Source: Rhodoferax sp.
GTDB lineage: Bacteria; Pseudomonadota; Gammaproteobacteria; Burkholderiales; Burkholderiaceae_C
Assembly (NCBI GenBank): GCA_031291295.1
Contig: JARLJI010000113.1
Span: forward strand, 1 to 64,000
Direction of reading: 5' to 3'
Length of the DNA stretch: 64,000 nucleotides
This document shows positions 28,462 through 37,693 of the stretch, one piece after another. Position numbers and translations under genes: made by a program. A model generated the notes under the pieces. That model ran no database searches. It saw only the letters and a program-made list of their open reading frames with translations, and was not told the origin of the DNA. The number at the start of each line of letters is the position of its first letter. The first letter of the stretch is position 1.

Positions 28462-29664
28462 TTGACCGCCCGGCTGTCCGCGCTGCTGCCGCTGGCAGCG
28501 GCGTATTTCGCGAGCAGCGCCATGATGCGCGTGTGTGACCCGATGCTGCCGGCGCTGGCCCGCAGCTTCGGCGTCACCACCGGCCCGGCGGCTTTCACCG
28601 TCTCCTGCTACGCCATCGCCTACGGCCTGATGCAGCTGTTGTTCGGCCCGCTGGGCGACCGCTGGGGCAAGCGGCGGGTGATCGGCTTTGCGGCGCTCGC
28701 CTGCGTGATCGGCAACCTCGCCGCGCTACTGGCGATGAGCCTGGAGATGCTGGTGGCCGCCCGCATGCTGGCCGGCGCCGCGGCGGCCGGGATCATCCCG
28801 CTAGTGCTGGCCTGGATCGGCGACACCGTGCCTTACGAAGAACGGCAGGCAGTGCTCGCGCGCTTCCTCAGTGCCTCGATCCTGGGCATGATCGCCGGCC
28901 AATGGGTGTCGGGCGTGCTCACCGACCTGTTCGGCTGGCGCACCGTGTTCGCGGTTCTGGCCCTGCTGTTCTGCGCCGCGGGCACGACGATCTCGCTCAA
29001 TCGCGAAGTTCGCAGCGACCCGGTACGCCCAGCCTTGAGCCACGGCCACCTGCAGCAGATCCTGGACGTGCTGGGCCGGCCTTGGGCGCGCTGGATTCTC
29101 CTCAACGTCGCGATCGAGGGTGCCTTCGCGTTTTCCGTGATGGCCTTCCTGCCTGCCTATCTGGTGACCGAGTTCGGCCTTGGCATTTCGTGGGCGGCGG
29201 CAGTGGTCGCGCTGTACGGCGTGGGAGGGATGGTGTATTCGTTCGCCGCGAAGCCGCTGCTCGCGCGCCTGGGTGAATCCGGGCAATCCCTCGCGGGAGG
29301 CTGCCTGCTGGGCCTCGCCTGGAGCCTGCTGGCCCTGGTGGCGCACTGGCAGGTCGCGTTGCCGGCCTGCGTCCTGGCCGGCATCGGCTATTACATGCTG
29401 CACAACACGCTGACCACGCACGCCACCCAGATGGCGCCGGAAGTGCGCGGCACGGCCGTCGGGCTGTACGCCTCTGCGCTGTTCATCGGCATCTCCGCCG
29501 GCGTCGCACTGACCGGCCTCGGCGTCGACCGCATCGGCTACCGGCCGCTGTTCCTGGCCTGCGGCATCGGCCTGGCGCTGCTCGGTGCGGCCTTCGCACT
29601 CAGCCTGCACCGCCGCGTCGCAGAGTCTTCAGGCGCTGAAAGCGCCCGTCCGGAACCCCGTTGA
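28462..29664 (+). CDS. MFS transporter (TTG start)
   Basis: LMQLLFGPLGDRWGKRRVIGFAALA; multiple hydrophobic segments. Confidence 0.85.
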   Translation: MTARLSALLPLAAAYFASSAMMRVCDPMLPALARSFGVTTGPAAFTVSCYAIAYGLMQLLFGPLGDRWGKRRVIGFAALACVIGNLAALLAMSLEMLVAARMLAGAAAAGIIPLVLAWIGDTVPYEERQAVLARFLSASILGMIAGQWVSGVLTDLFGWRTVFAVLALLFCAAGTTISLNREVRSDPVRPALSHGHLQQILDVLGRPWARWILLNVAIEGAFAFSVMAFLPAYLVTEFGLGISWAAAVVALYGVGGMVYSFAAKPLLARLGESGQSLAGGCLLGLAWSLLALVAHWQVALPACVLAGIGYYMLHNTLTTHATQMAPEVRGTAVGLYASALFIGISAGVALTGLGVDRIGYRPLFLACGIGLALLGAAFALSLHRRVAESSGAESARPEPR

Positions 29665-29680
29665 GCAGTCACTGAACATC

Positions 29681-30334
29681 ATGACGACAAACACTGCCCC
29701 TGCCGCTTCGCCGATCGATCCGCCGGTCCTTGACATCGATCTCTTCTCCGACGCGACCCTGGCCAATCCGTACCCCCCCTTCGATTAGATGCGTGAAGCC
29801 GCGCCCGCCGTCCACATCACGGCGCACAACATGTATGCGGTGGGCCGCTGGAAAGAGGTGGGCCAGGTGGCCGCCGACCACCACCGATTCGCTACCATCG
29901 GCGTCGACCTGTCGGACATCCGCAAGCCCGGCGCCTGGCGGCCGGCCAGCCCGATCACCGAGATCGATCCGCCTGAGCACACCGGCGTGCGCGCGGTGCG
30001 GCAGAAGATCCTGTCGCCGATCGTGGTGCGGCAATGGCGCGAGCAGTTCGAGCAGCACGCCGGTGTCGTGGCCGAGAAGGTCCTGGACCATCGCGACGTG
30101 GACGGCGTCGTCGACATCACCGAGCCGTTCGCGCGCGGCGTGTTCCCCAAGGTGCTGGGCATCGAGGTCCCGCCGGAGCGGCTGATCATCACAGGCGAGC
30201 TCAACTTCAACCAGATGGGCCCGAACAACGAGCGCCTGCAGAAGGCGCTCAAGCGCACCGGTGAGCCGGTCCTCCGGCTGGTCAACAGCCTGCGCACGCT
30301 CAACCGGCTGCCACTGCGTCTCACGCCGGCCTGA
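29681..30334 (+). pseudogene. Decayed cytochrome P450 (stop codon plus internal deletion removing heme region)
   Basis: MTTNTAPAASPIDPPVLDIDLFSDATLANPYPPFD*MREAAPAVHITAHNMYAV..DIRKPGAWRPASPITEIDPPEHTG..LKRTGEPVLRLVNSLRTLNRLPLRLTPA; no Cys heme motif. Confidence 0.88.
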
Positions 30335-30407
30335 GGCGCGGGCCGGCCCGACCCGACAGCTTCATAGCAGCGTCCGCACCGGCGGCACGAAGTCTCCCTT
30401 GTGTTCT

Positions 30408-30932
30408 TCAGCTGTCGGCTCGGCGCAGCAGCGAGCTGTCGGGCTCGCCCGCCGCGCGCCGGGCGATGAGCTCTTCAGGCACGACGAGGACGCCGATTGG
30501 ATTGCGCGCGAAGGCGTCGCCCTGCATCCAGGCGTTGGTGGCGACCGCATCGGGCAGCGTATCCACCTGGATTTCGATCTCGTTGCCGTCCGGATCGCGG
30601 TAATAGAAGGACAGCGTAGGTCCGTGGTTGATGCAGCGATAGGGCACGATGTCCTGAGCCTTCAGCTCGGCGTACGACTGCAGCATCTCGCCCAGGTTCG
30701 CATACGCGAAAGCCGCGTGATAGAAACCGACAGTGACGCCTTGCGCTCTCGGCGCGTAGGGTTCCAGTGCCACTAGGGCGATGCGGTGATGCTCCTCGTC
30801 GTTGGTGAGGAATGCGATCTTGTCGTTGCGGAAATTGACGCGCGCGCCCAGCAGCTTGCAGTACCAGTCGATGAGCATCTGCAGCTGGTTGGTACGGAAA
30901 ACGCAGTGCGCCAGCCGCGGTGGGGTGATCAT
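30408..30932 (-). CDS. VOC-family (glyoxalase/extradiol-fold) protein
   Basis: RLAHCVFRTNQLQMLIDWYCKLLG..GFYHAAF..YRDPDGNEIEIQVD, retaining H/H/E ligand pattern. Confidence 0.85.
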   Translation of the reverse strand: MITPPRLAHCVFRTNQLQMLIDWYCKLLGARVNFRNDKIAFLTNDEEHHRIALVALEPYAPRAQGVTVGFYHAAFAYANLGEMLQSYAELKAQDIVPYRCINHGPTLSFYYRDPDGNEIEIQVDTLPDAVATNAWMQGDAFARNPIGVLVVPEELIARRAAGEPDSSLLRRADS

Positions 30933-30985
30933 GGTGGGGCCTCCGTTCTATGACCGTCGTCATGCTAGGACAGCGCCGGGCCCGG

Positions 30986-31006
30986 GGTAGTCCCCTTCTT
31001 GGGGAC
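30986..31006 (-). promoter_or_regulatory. Operator motif (N5 variant)
   Basis: Minus strand GTCCCC-AAGAA-GGGGAC-TACC, about 55 bp before the VOC gene start. Confidence 0.55.
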
Positions 31007-31090
31007 AAGCGTCTGGCGCCGATTGGGTCATCATGCTCGGGCCTGCGCAGTGATCAGCCCGCGTCGGGCAGTCACTCCTCCAGCGTGACC

Positions 31091-31647
31091 TCAAAGGTCA
31101 TGCAGGTGCTCGCTTCCCGGTTGCAGCACGTGGATGTTGGTTTCGGGATCAAACTCCACGCGCAACTCGAACCCCTCGAAAGCGGTTACCAGCACTGGAA
31201 TCGGCTCGGGTCCGACTATGGAGGACGACGCGATAATGTGGCCGCCGCGGATCTCGCCGGCCTCCGTGCGGATGGCCGCGTGGCAATGAACCAGCGGCTC
31301 GCCCGCTGCGTCCTTGCCGATCGGGGCGTTGCCGAACACCAGGCACGAGCGCCCGGCCGCCATCGGCCGCGTGTAGGCGATCACGGCGCGCCCCGTGGGG
31401 TCCGGCGGCGCAACGCAGAATGCAGCTGGCTGAAGAAGCCGCCCAGGAGCGTGGTGGAGGCGTTGGCGATGCCGATCGCGGCCAGCGGCTGCACCAGTGC
31501 GTCGAACAGGCTGAGGCCGGGCTGCAGCGCCAGACGGATATGGCGCGCGCGGCCCGAGCGTCGGCTGCGGATACGAACCGAGTTGAACGCGTCGGGATGG
31601 ATCAGCGTTCTGGGACGGGGGAACTCGGAAGTGACTCTCGAGGCCAT
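31091..31647 (-). pseudogene. PPC/DUF296-like domain protein split by a -1 frameshift
   Basis: MASRVTSEFPRPRTLIHPDAFNSVRIRSRRSG..TTLLGGFFSQLH continues in another frame as FCVAPPDPTGRAVIAYTRPMAAGRSCLVFGNAPIGKDAAGEPLVHCHAAI. Confidence 0.7.
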
Positions 31648-31775
31648 GGTGTGGTCTCCTGGCGGAACGGTCCCTTGTGGGGACCAGCGCGCCCAATGAA
31701 TCGGGCGTTGTGAGCAGGCATCTTGCGGCAAGTGCGGCGTCCACGCAGTGCCACGCCAGGGGAACAAGGGCGCGG

Positions 31776-32408
31776 TCAGTCGCCCACGCCCAGCAGCTGC
31801 CGCGGGTAGCGGCAGGCTTGCAACTCGTCGAGCAGGGCGCACGCGAAGTCGCCATACGAAATGCAGCTGCGGCCCGCCTCATCGGCCACCAGCGCATCGA
31901 CGGCTGTGCGGTAGCGGCCGCTGCGCGCGCCGGGCCCGATCTGCGCGGCCGGCGCGACGCAGGTCCAGTCGAGGTCAGCGGCGCGACGCAGGACCGCAAT
32001 CGCATCCGCGTGGGCCTTGACCTTGGGCATCAGGGCCGCCGGAAAGCCCGGCGTGTCGGCCAGCCGCACGCCCGGTGCGACCTCCAGGATTCCGGCGCCG
32101 CCGACCAGCAGCACGCGCCGGACTGCCGCCTGGCGCGCCGCACTCACCACCGAAGCGGCCACCGCGGGCAACAGCTGAAGGGCGCCCGCCGGCGCGCCAT
32201 AGGCGCTGACGATGGCGTCGCAGCCGCGCACGGCACGGGCCAGGTCCAGCGAATCGAAGATGTCCACCGCGCCAGCGGCCCTGGCGAGCGCTGACGGGCC
32301 AAGCGCGTTCGGGCGCAACAGCGCAATGACTTCGTGGCCGCGATCCTGCGCCTCCTGCGCGATCGGGCGGCCGACCTTGCCGCCGGCCCCGATGATGGCG
32401 ATCTTCAA
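31776..32408 (-). CDS. NAD(P)H-binding epimerase-like (atypical SDR)
   Basis: MKIAIIGAGGKVGRPIAQEAQDRGHEVIALLR. Confidence 0.85.
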   Translation of the reverse strand: MKIAIIGAGGKVGRPIAQEAQDRGHEVIALLRPNALGPSALARAAGAVDIFDSLDLARAVRGCDAIVSAYGAPAGALQLLPAVAASVVSAARQAAVRRVLLVGGAGILEVAPGVRLADTPGFPAALMPKVKAHADAIAVLRRAADLDWTCVAPAAQIGPGARSGRYRTAVDALVADEAGRSCISYGDFACALLDELQACRYPRQLLGVGD

Positions 32409-33115
32409 TCCGCATGCCGGCCCAGCCCGGCGCGGATCATCGTGCCGGGCGCGGGCTCCAGCAGGTTGACCTCGCCGCGCTGGAACAGCGTGGTGCCGAG
32501 CTTGCGCCGCTGCGCCGCCAACTCAGCGCGCAGCGACTCGTCAGTGTCGAGGCGCCGCTGTCCCGCGTACCATGTCGCGGCATCGGGCCACGCGTACAGC
32601 AGCACCACCTTCTGCATGCCTGAGCCGGCCGCCATGTCGAATACGCCCAGCACGCGGGCGCCCGCTTCGCGCAGCCGCGGCAGCCAGCTTTGCTTGATGA
32701 ATTCGTTGACCGCCGCCGCCTGGCCCGGCGCCACCTGCTGCTGCACCAGCTCGTGCAGGCCGCCGACCGACTGCTGCGCCGGCGCGCCGTCCAGCGCATC
32801 CCATGCCGCATTGGGCTTGAGGAAGTACAGGTCGTGCCGCTCCACCATCTCGTGGCCGGCATTGGTGTGGGCGCGAATGCGCCACCAGTCGGCGTCCTGG
32901 TAGAAACCGGCCCACACCGCTTCGCGGTGGGCGTAGTCGCGGTAGGCCAGGAGGTAGACGAAACGCGGTGCGTCGGGCCCGGCCAGCGCGCTCCAGCGGC
33001 CGACGCAGTCCACCCGGTGGCGCTCGAACAGCACGGGCAGGTGGTCGGCGAAGCGCGAATGCACTTCGGCCATGCGGCCGGGGGCCACGGAATACAGGCG
33101 CAGCTCGTAGATCAT
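32405..33115 (-). CDS. NIPSNAP-family protein
   Basis: MIYELRLYSVAPGRMAEVHSRFADHLPVLFERH; two NIPSNAP-like halves. Confidence 0.82.
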   Translation of the reverse strand: MIYELRLYSVAPGRMAEVHSRFADHLPVLFERHRVDCVGRWSALAGPDAPRFVYLLAYRDYAHREAVWAGFYQDADWWRIRAHTNAGHEMVERHDLYFLKPNAAWDALDGAPAQQSVGGLHELVQQQVAPGQAAAVNEFIKQSWLPRLREAGARVLGVFDMAAGSGMQKVVLLYAWPDAATWYAGQRRLDTDESLRAELAAQRRKLGTTLFQRGEVNLLEPAPGTMIRAGLGRHAD

Positions 33116-33168
33116 GGAAGTCGGCCTTTCGAATGAATGGCCTCCACGATAGCGACCTGCCGCGCGTT

Positions 33169-33190
33169 GTCTGTCCCATCCGAGGGGGGC
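33169..33190 (-). promoter_or_regulatory. Operator motif, degenerate
   Basis: Minus strand GCCCCC-CTCGGA-TGGGAC-AGAC, 53 bp before the NIPSNAP start. Confidence 0.45.
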
Positions 33191-33225
33191 ATACGCGGCG
33201 CGTGGCGCTGCCTATGCTGACGGAC

Positions 33226-34176
33226 ATGAAAGCCATTGTTTCCACTCCCGAAGGCGCGCGGCTGGCCGATGTGCCGGTCCCGCAGCCCCAGGCCCATGAA
33301 ATCCTGGTGCGCGTGAAGGCGGCCAGCCTGAACCGGGCCGACCTCGCGGGCCTGGCCGCCAAAGACGGCAAGGTGATCGGCATGGAATGGGCCGGTGAAG
33401 TGGTGGAGGCCGGCGCGCAGGTCACGGCGCTGAAGCCGGGCGACCGCGTCATGTGCACCGGCGCCGGCGCGTATGCCGAGTACGCCGTCACCGACGGCGG
33501 CCGCGCCTGCCGGATTCCCGATGCGGCGCTGCCCTATGAAGAGGCCACGGTCCTGACCCTGGCGCTGCAGGCCATGCACGACGCGCTGGTCACGCAAGGG
33601 CGATTCAAGCGCGGCAATGCCGTGCTGATTCATGGGGCCAGCTCCGGCGTCGGGCTGATGGGCCTGCAGATCGCGCGCCTGCTGGGCGCGCGCCAAGTGA
33701 TCGGCACGTCCACCCACGCCGCCCGGCGGGCGCGGCTGGCGGAGTTCGGCGCCGACCTGGCGATCGACCCCGGCCAGCCCGGCTGGCACGAGCGCATCCT
33801 GGAAGCCACGGGCGGCAAGGGCGTCGAAGTCATCGTGGACCAGGTCACCGGCAAGCAGTTCGCGCAGACCATGCAGACCGCGGCTATCGGCGGACACATC
33901 GTCAACCTCGGCCGCCTCGGCGGCGCCGGCGGCGAGTTCGACTTCCAGCTCCACGCGCTGCGGCGCCTGAGCTACATCGGCGTCACCTTCCGCACCCGTT
34001 CGGTGGACGAGATCCGGGTGCTGAACACGCTCATGCTGACGGACCTGGGGCAGGCCGTTGCCGAGCGCCGGCTGCGCCTGCCGATCGACAGCAGCTACCC
34101 ACTGGCCGACGCCGGCACGGCGCTGGCGCGCATGAGCGCCAACCAGCATTTCGGCAAAATCGTCCTGACCATCTAG
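33226..34176 (+). CDS. Zinc-type alcohol dehydrogenase / quinone oxidoreductase (MDR)
   Basis: MKAIVSTPEGARLADVPVPQPQAHEILVRVKAASLNRADLAGL; HGASSGVGLMGLQIA. Confidence 0.88.
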   Translation: MKAIVSTPEGARLADVPVPQPQAHEILVRVKAASLNRADLAGLAAKDGKVIGMEWAGEVVEAGAQVTALKPGDRVMCTGAGAYAEYAVTDGGRACRIPDAALPYEEATVLTLALQAMHDALVTQGRFKRGNAVLIHGASSGVGLMGLQIARLLGARQVIGTSTHAARRARLAEFGADLAIDPGQPGWHERILEATGGKGVEVIVDQVTGKQFAQTMQTAAIGGHIVNLGRLGGAGGEFDFQLHALRRLSYIGVTFRTRSVDEIRVLNTLMLTDLGQAVAERRLRLPIDSSYPLADAGTALARMSANQHFGKIVLTI

Positions 34177-34223
34177 AACGACTGGCTGGTCTTCTCCCCT
34201 TCCTTCAACCCACAAGAGTCCCC

Positions 34224-34829
34224 ATGGCCAACGTCACCATCGTCTACTACAGCAGCACCGGCAACACTTGGGAAATTGCGCGCGCGGTCGAGCAAGGCGC
34301 GCGCAACGCTGGGACGCAGACGCGCCTGCGCAAGGTGGCCGAACTCGCCGGCCCGGAGACGATTGCGGCCAAGCCGGCCTGGCAAGCGCACATCGAGGCG
34401 ACGCGCGACGTGCCCGAGGCCACGCCGGCCGATCTCGAGTGGGCCGACGGCTTTGTGTTCGGGTCGCCCACACGGTTCGGCCTGCCTGCGGCGCAACTCA
34501 AGCAGTTCATCGACACGCTCGGCCCGCTGTGGTCGCAGGGCAAGCTGCAGGACAAGGCCGCCGCCGCCTTCACCGGCGCCGGCAACCTGCACGGCGGCCA
34601 GGAGTCGACGCTGCTGGCGCTGCAGAACATCTTCTACCACTGGGGTTCGATCATCGTGCCGGTCGGCTACACCGACCCGCTGGTGAAGGCAGCCGGAGGC
34701 AACCCATACGGCATCAGCTTCAGCGACGGGCGCGGCATGCCCCTGCCCGACGAGGTGCTCGCGGCGGCGCGCTACCAGGGCACGCGCATCGCGCGCTTCG
34801 CGCAGATCTTGGCGGCCGCGCGCGGCTAA
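34224..34829 (+). CDS. NAD(P)H:quinone oxidoreductase, WrbA-like flavoprotein
   Basis: VTIVYYSSTGNTWEIARAVEQGA; GSPTRFGLPAAQLKQFIDT. Confidence 0.88.
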   Translation: MANVTIVYYSSTGNTWEIARAVEQGARNAGTQTRLRKVAELAGPETIAAKPAWQAHIEATRDVPEATPADLEWADGFVFGSPTRFGLPAAQLKQFIDTLGPLWSQGKLQDKAAAAFTGAGNLHGGQESTLLALQNIFYHWGSIIVPVGYTDPLVKAAGGNPYGISFSDGRGMPLPDEVLAAARYQGTRIARFAQILAAARG

Positions 34830-34905
34830 GACCGGCGTGCGCAAACTCCCCCATGCTAGGCTGGCGCCCCCGGATTCACCGGTGCGAGCGAACAAGGAGG
34901 GGGAC

Positions 34906-35745
34906 ATGGGCCAGAACCGCGAACCTGAGACGACGAGCGAAGACAACGGCGACAATGACGCCGGCGGCGTAAAGGCCGTGGACACCGCGGTGCGCGTGCT
35001 GTCGGCGCTGATTGACATGGGCGCGCCGCTGATGCTCAAGACCGTGGCCGAACGCGCCGAGATGCAGCCGCCCAAGGCCCATCGCTACCTGGTGAGTTTC
35101 TGCCGCAGCGGCCTGGCCGAACGCGACGCCGCCAGCGGCGGCTACCGGTTGGGCCCGCTGGCCGTGCGGCTGGGGCTGGCGGCGCTGCGTCATCTCAACG
35201 TGGTCGCGGTCACCGCACCCGCCCTAGGCCTGCTGCGCGACGAACTCGGCTTCACGGTCGGCCTCGCGGTGTGGGGTGGGGCCGGGCCGACGTTCGTGCG
35301 CTTCGAGGAAACCAACGACGCGCTCATCATCAGCGGGCGCCCCGGGTCGGTCATGCCTATGCTCACATCTTCCACCGGCCGCGTGTTCGGCGCCTACCTG
35401 CCGCGGTGCATCACCGAGCCCTACATCCGCAAGGAACTGGCCGGCACGCTGCACCCCGGGGCGAGCCCAACCAACGGGGCGAAGGCAGCCGGCAAGATGA
35501 GCATCGAGGACGTGGAAGCGATGTTCGCCGAGGTGCGTCAGCACAAGCTCGCGCAGGTCAAGGGCGACGTCAATCCCGGCCTGCACGGCCTGTCGGCACC
35601 GCTGTTCGACCACACCGGCGCCATCGTCGGTGTGATGACCGTGATGGGCTCGGCCGGCCTGATCGACACACGGCTCAACGGCCCCGTCGCACTGGGGTTG
35701 GCGGCCCGGGCAGAGGAGGTCTCCCATCGCATGGGCTGGGCCTGA
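34906..35745 (+). CDS. IclR-family transcriptional regulator
   Basis: VKAVDTAVRVLSALIDMGAPLMLKTVAERAEMQPPKAHRYLVSF; effector domain with MPMLTSSTGRVFGAYLP. Confidence 0.9.
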   Translation: MGQNREPETTSEDNGDNDAGGVKAVDTAVRVLSALIDMGAPLMLKTVAERAEMQPPKAHRYLVSFCRSGLAERDAASGGYRLGPLAVRLGLAALRHLNVVAVTAPALGLLRDELGFTVGLAVWGGAGPTFVRFEETNDALIISGRPGSVMPMLTSSTGRVFGAYLPRCITEPYIRKELAGTLHPGASPTNGAKAAGKMSIEDVEAMFAEVRQHKLAQVKGDVNPGLHGLSAPLFDHTGAIVGVMTVMGSAGLIDTRLNGPVALGLAARAEEVSHRMGWA

Positions 35746-35770
35746 GGCCGCCGTCAGCCGGATCTACGGG

Positions 35771-35806
35771 TTATTACGGATTCAATTTTATTACGGTAAA
35801 CGTAAT
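35771..35806. promoter_or_regulatory. AT-rich direct/inverted repeat upstream of the LuxR-type gene
   Basis: TTATTACGG at 35771 and 35788; ATTACG-GTAAA-CGTAAT dyad at 35790-35806. Confidence 0.5.
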
Positions 35807-35899
35807 CTAATTATGTTTTCAAGGCGGTTCAGCAAACCGACTGCGAGTCCAGTCGGGAAGGGCCGTCCTATGTATATGTATTTCTCAGGAGACAAGCAC

Positions 35900-36763
35900 A
35901 TGATGACCGTGATGATTCAGGACCCCGTGGCCCCGGGCAGCACCCCGAGCAATTCGCTGACGCAGCTGGTGGAATCCATCGGCCACGACCGCTTCGGCCC
36001 GGCCCTGGCCCATTACCTCCACCACCTGTGCGGCGCGGACCACTTCGCGGCGTTCCGGCTCGGTCCGGACGACCTGAGGGAAGTCGCCGCGTGCTGCGTC
36101 AAGCCAGAGCACACCGCACGTGATCGGGTCGAGCGCTATGTCGGCGGGTGGTGGAAGCGCGATCCAGCCATGAACGAAGCGCAGCGCTGCCTGCAGGGGC
36201 CAGCACTCAGCAGCGTCATCCATGTGGACTTCAGCGACGACGGTGATACCGACCTGCGCATGCGCGTCTATCCAGACGTGCGCGACCGCATCCTGCTGTG
36301 CGGCCGCAGCGCCAACGCCGCCTTCGGGCTGAGCGTGTTGCGCTCTGACCCGCACTCCCCGTTCGCCGGCGACGCCATCGCAAAACTGGGCCAATGCGCC
36401 GACCTGCTGGTGGCAATGCTAGGCAAGCATGCCGACGTCTGCCAGAGCCGGCCCAACGCGGCGCAGTCGCTCACCGAGCTGCCGGACATCGAAAGCTGCA
36501 TCACCGCCACCAGCGACCTGCCGCGGCGAGAGGCCCAAGTCTGCGCGCGCATCCTGTACGGGCTGTCATCCGTCGGTATCGCGCTGGACCTGTCGGTGAG
36601 CGAGGAAACCGTCAAGACCTATCGCAAGCGCGCCTATCAGCGGCTGACCATCGGCTGCGAACGGGAACTGCTGACCTGGTACCTGGCACGCTGGAGCCCC
36701 TGGATCAGCCGGCGCTTCGAACCGCTGGCCGCATCGGCAGCCGCTCCCACAGCGTTGCACTAA
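35900..36763 (+). CDS. LuxR-family (solo) transcriptional regulator
   Basis: C-terminal LPRREAQVCARILYGLSSVGIALDLSVSEETVKTYRKRAYQRLTIGCEREL HTH; SD aggaga before ATG 35900. Confidence 0.85.
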   Translation: MMTVMIQDPVAPGSTPSNSLTQLVESIGHDRFGPALAHYLHHLCGADHFAAFRLGPDDLREVAACCVKPEHTARDRVERYVGGWWKRDPAMNEAQRCLQGPALSSVIHVDFSDDGDTDLRMRVYPDVRDRILLCGRSANAAFGLSVLRSDPHSPFAGDAIAKLGQCADLLVAMLGKHADVCQSRPNAAQSLTELPDIESCITATSDLPRREAQVCARILYGLSSVGIALDLSVSEETVKTYRKRAYQRLTIGCERELLTWYLARWSPWISRRFEPLAASAAAPTALH

Positions 36764-36779
36764 GCTGGATGCCGGCCTC

Positions 36780-36990
36780 AGCCGGCCATACCGCTCGCCG
36801 AGCGCGCCATAGAGAGCAGTTGCAGCAGCCCGTAGGCCAGTGCGTAGGCCGATGTGGACCAAAAGGCGTACGTGAGCGACGCATCGAACTTCCGCGCCAG
36901 CGCTGACAGTATGGCATCGCACAAGGCACAGCGCGGCGCTGCTCGCGAAGGTGGCGAACCCGACGGCCAGCAGATAACCGGAGTTGCCGT
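36780..36990 (-). pseudogene. MFS transporter N-terminal remnant with frameshifts
   Basis: LLAVGFATFASSAALCLV / DAILSALARKFDASLTYAFWSTSAYALAYGLLQLL / YGALGERYGRL in alternating frames; resembles MFS at 28462. Confidence 0.65.
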
Positions 36991-37053
36991 GTTCAGCGGA
37001 AGTGGCGCTCTGCATGCGTGCATGGCGTTCACCATCGGACGTGCGCGCGCAAT

Positions 37054-37075
37054 GTCCCCCAACGCGGGGACTGAC
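37054..37075 (+). promoter_or_regulatory. Operator motif GTCCCC-CAACGC-GGGGAC-TGAC
   Basis: Exact match, 47 bp before the hemerythrin start. Confidence 0.75.
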
Positions 37076-37122
37076 CACCCGGCAAGGCGATGCCCCAATA
37101 GAGGCATGCTTACATCCCATTC

Positions 37123-37683
37123 ATGCAACCTCCGGCCATTACGCTGATCAAGCAGGAGCACCAAGCGCTCACCACTGTGCTGCGCGCGCTGCGCCAGTCG
37201 GTGAAAAGGGTCGGCAAATCGGGCCAGCCGCCGGACTTCGACGGGCTGCGCGCGATGCTGTTCTACCTGGACGAGATGCCGGCCCGCGTACATCACGCCA
37301 ACGAGAGTGAACTGCTGTTTCCGCGCATTTACGAGCGCTGCCCCGCGCTGCGACCGGTGCTTGACCGGCTGCAGGCGGAGCACAGCCGCGGCGAATCGGC
37401 GGTGCGCGAGTTGGAACACGCCCTGACGGGCTGGCAGATCATGGGCAACGAGCGCCGCGAAGCCTTCGAGTTGCTGCTACACGCCTATTCCGAAGATTAC
37501 CTCGGCCACATGGAGGTCGAAGAAAGCTATGTGCTGCCGGTAGCGATGGACTATCTATCCCCCGCTGACTGGAGCGAGCTCGGCGCCGCCTTCACGCGCC
37601 AGCGCGGCGCCCTGGCGGAATCCATAGCTCGCGGCCACCGCGAACTGTTCGAGCGGATCGCATCGAACCAATCCCTCTCCTGA
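37123..37683 (+). CDS. Hemerythrin-domain protein
   Basis: LIKQEHQALTTVLRALR; HHANESELLFPRIYERCP; DYLGHMEVEESYVLPVA; H/E-rich. Confidence 0.85.
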   Translation: MQPPAITLIKQEHQALTTVLRALRQSVKRVGKSGQPPDFDGLRAMLFYLDEMPARVHHANESELLFPRIYERCPALRPVLDRLQAEHSRGESAVRELEHALTGWQIMGNERREAFELLLHAYSEDYLGHMEVEESYVLPVAMDYLSPADWSELGAAFTRQRGALAESIARGHRELFERIASNQSLS

Positions 37684-37693
37684 CTTAATCACC

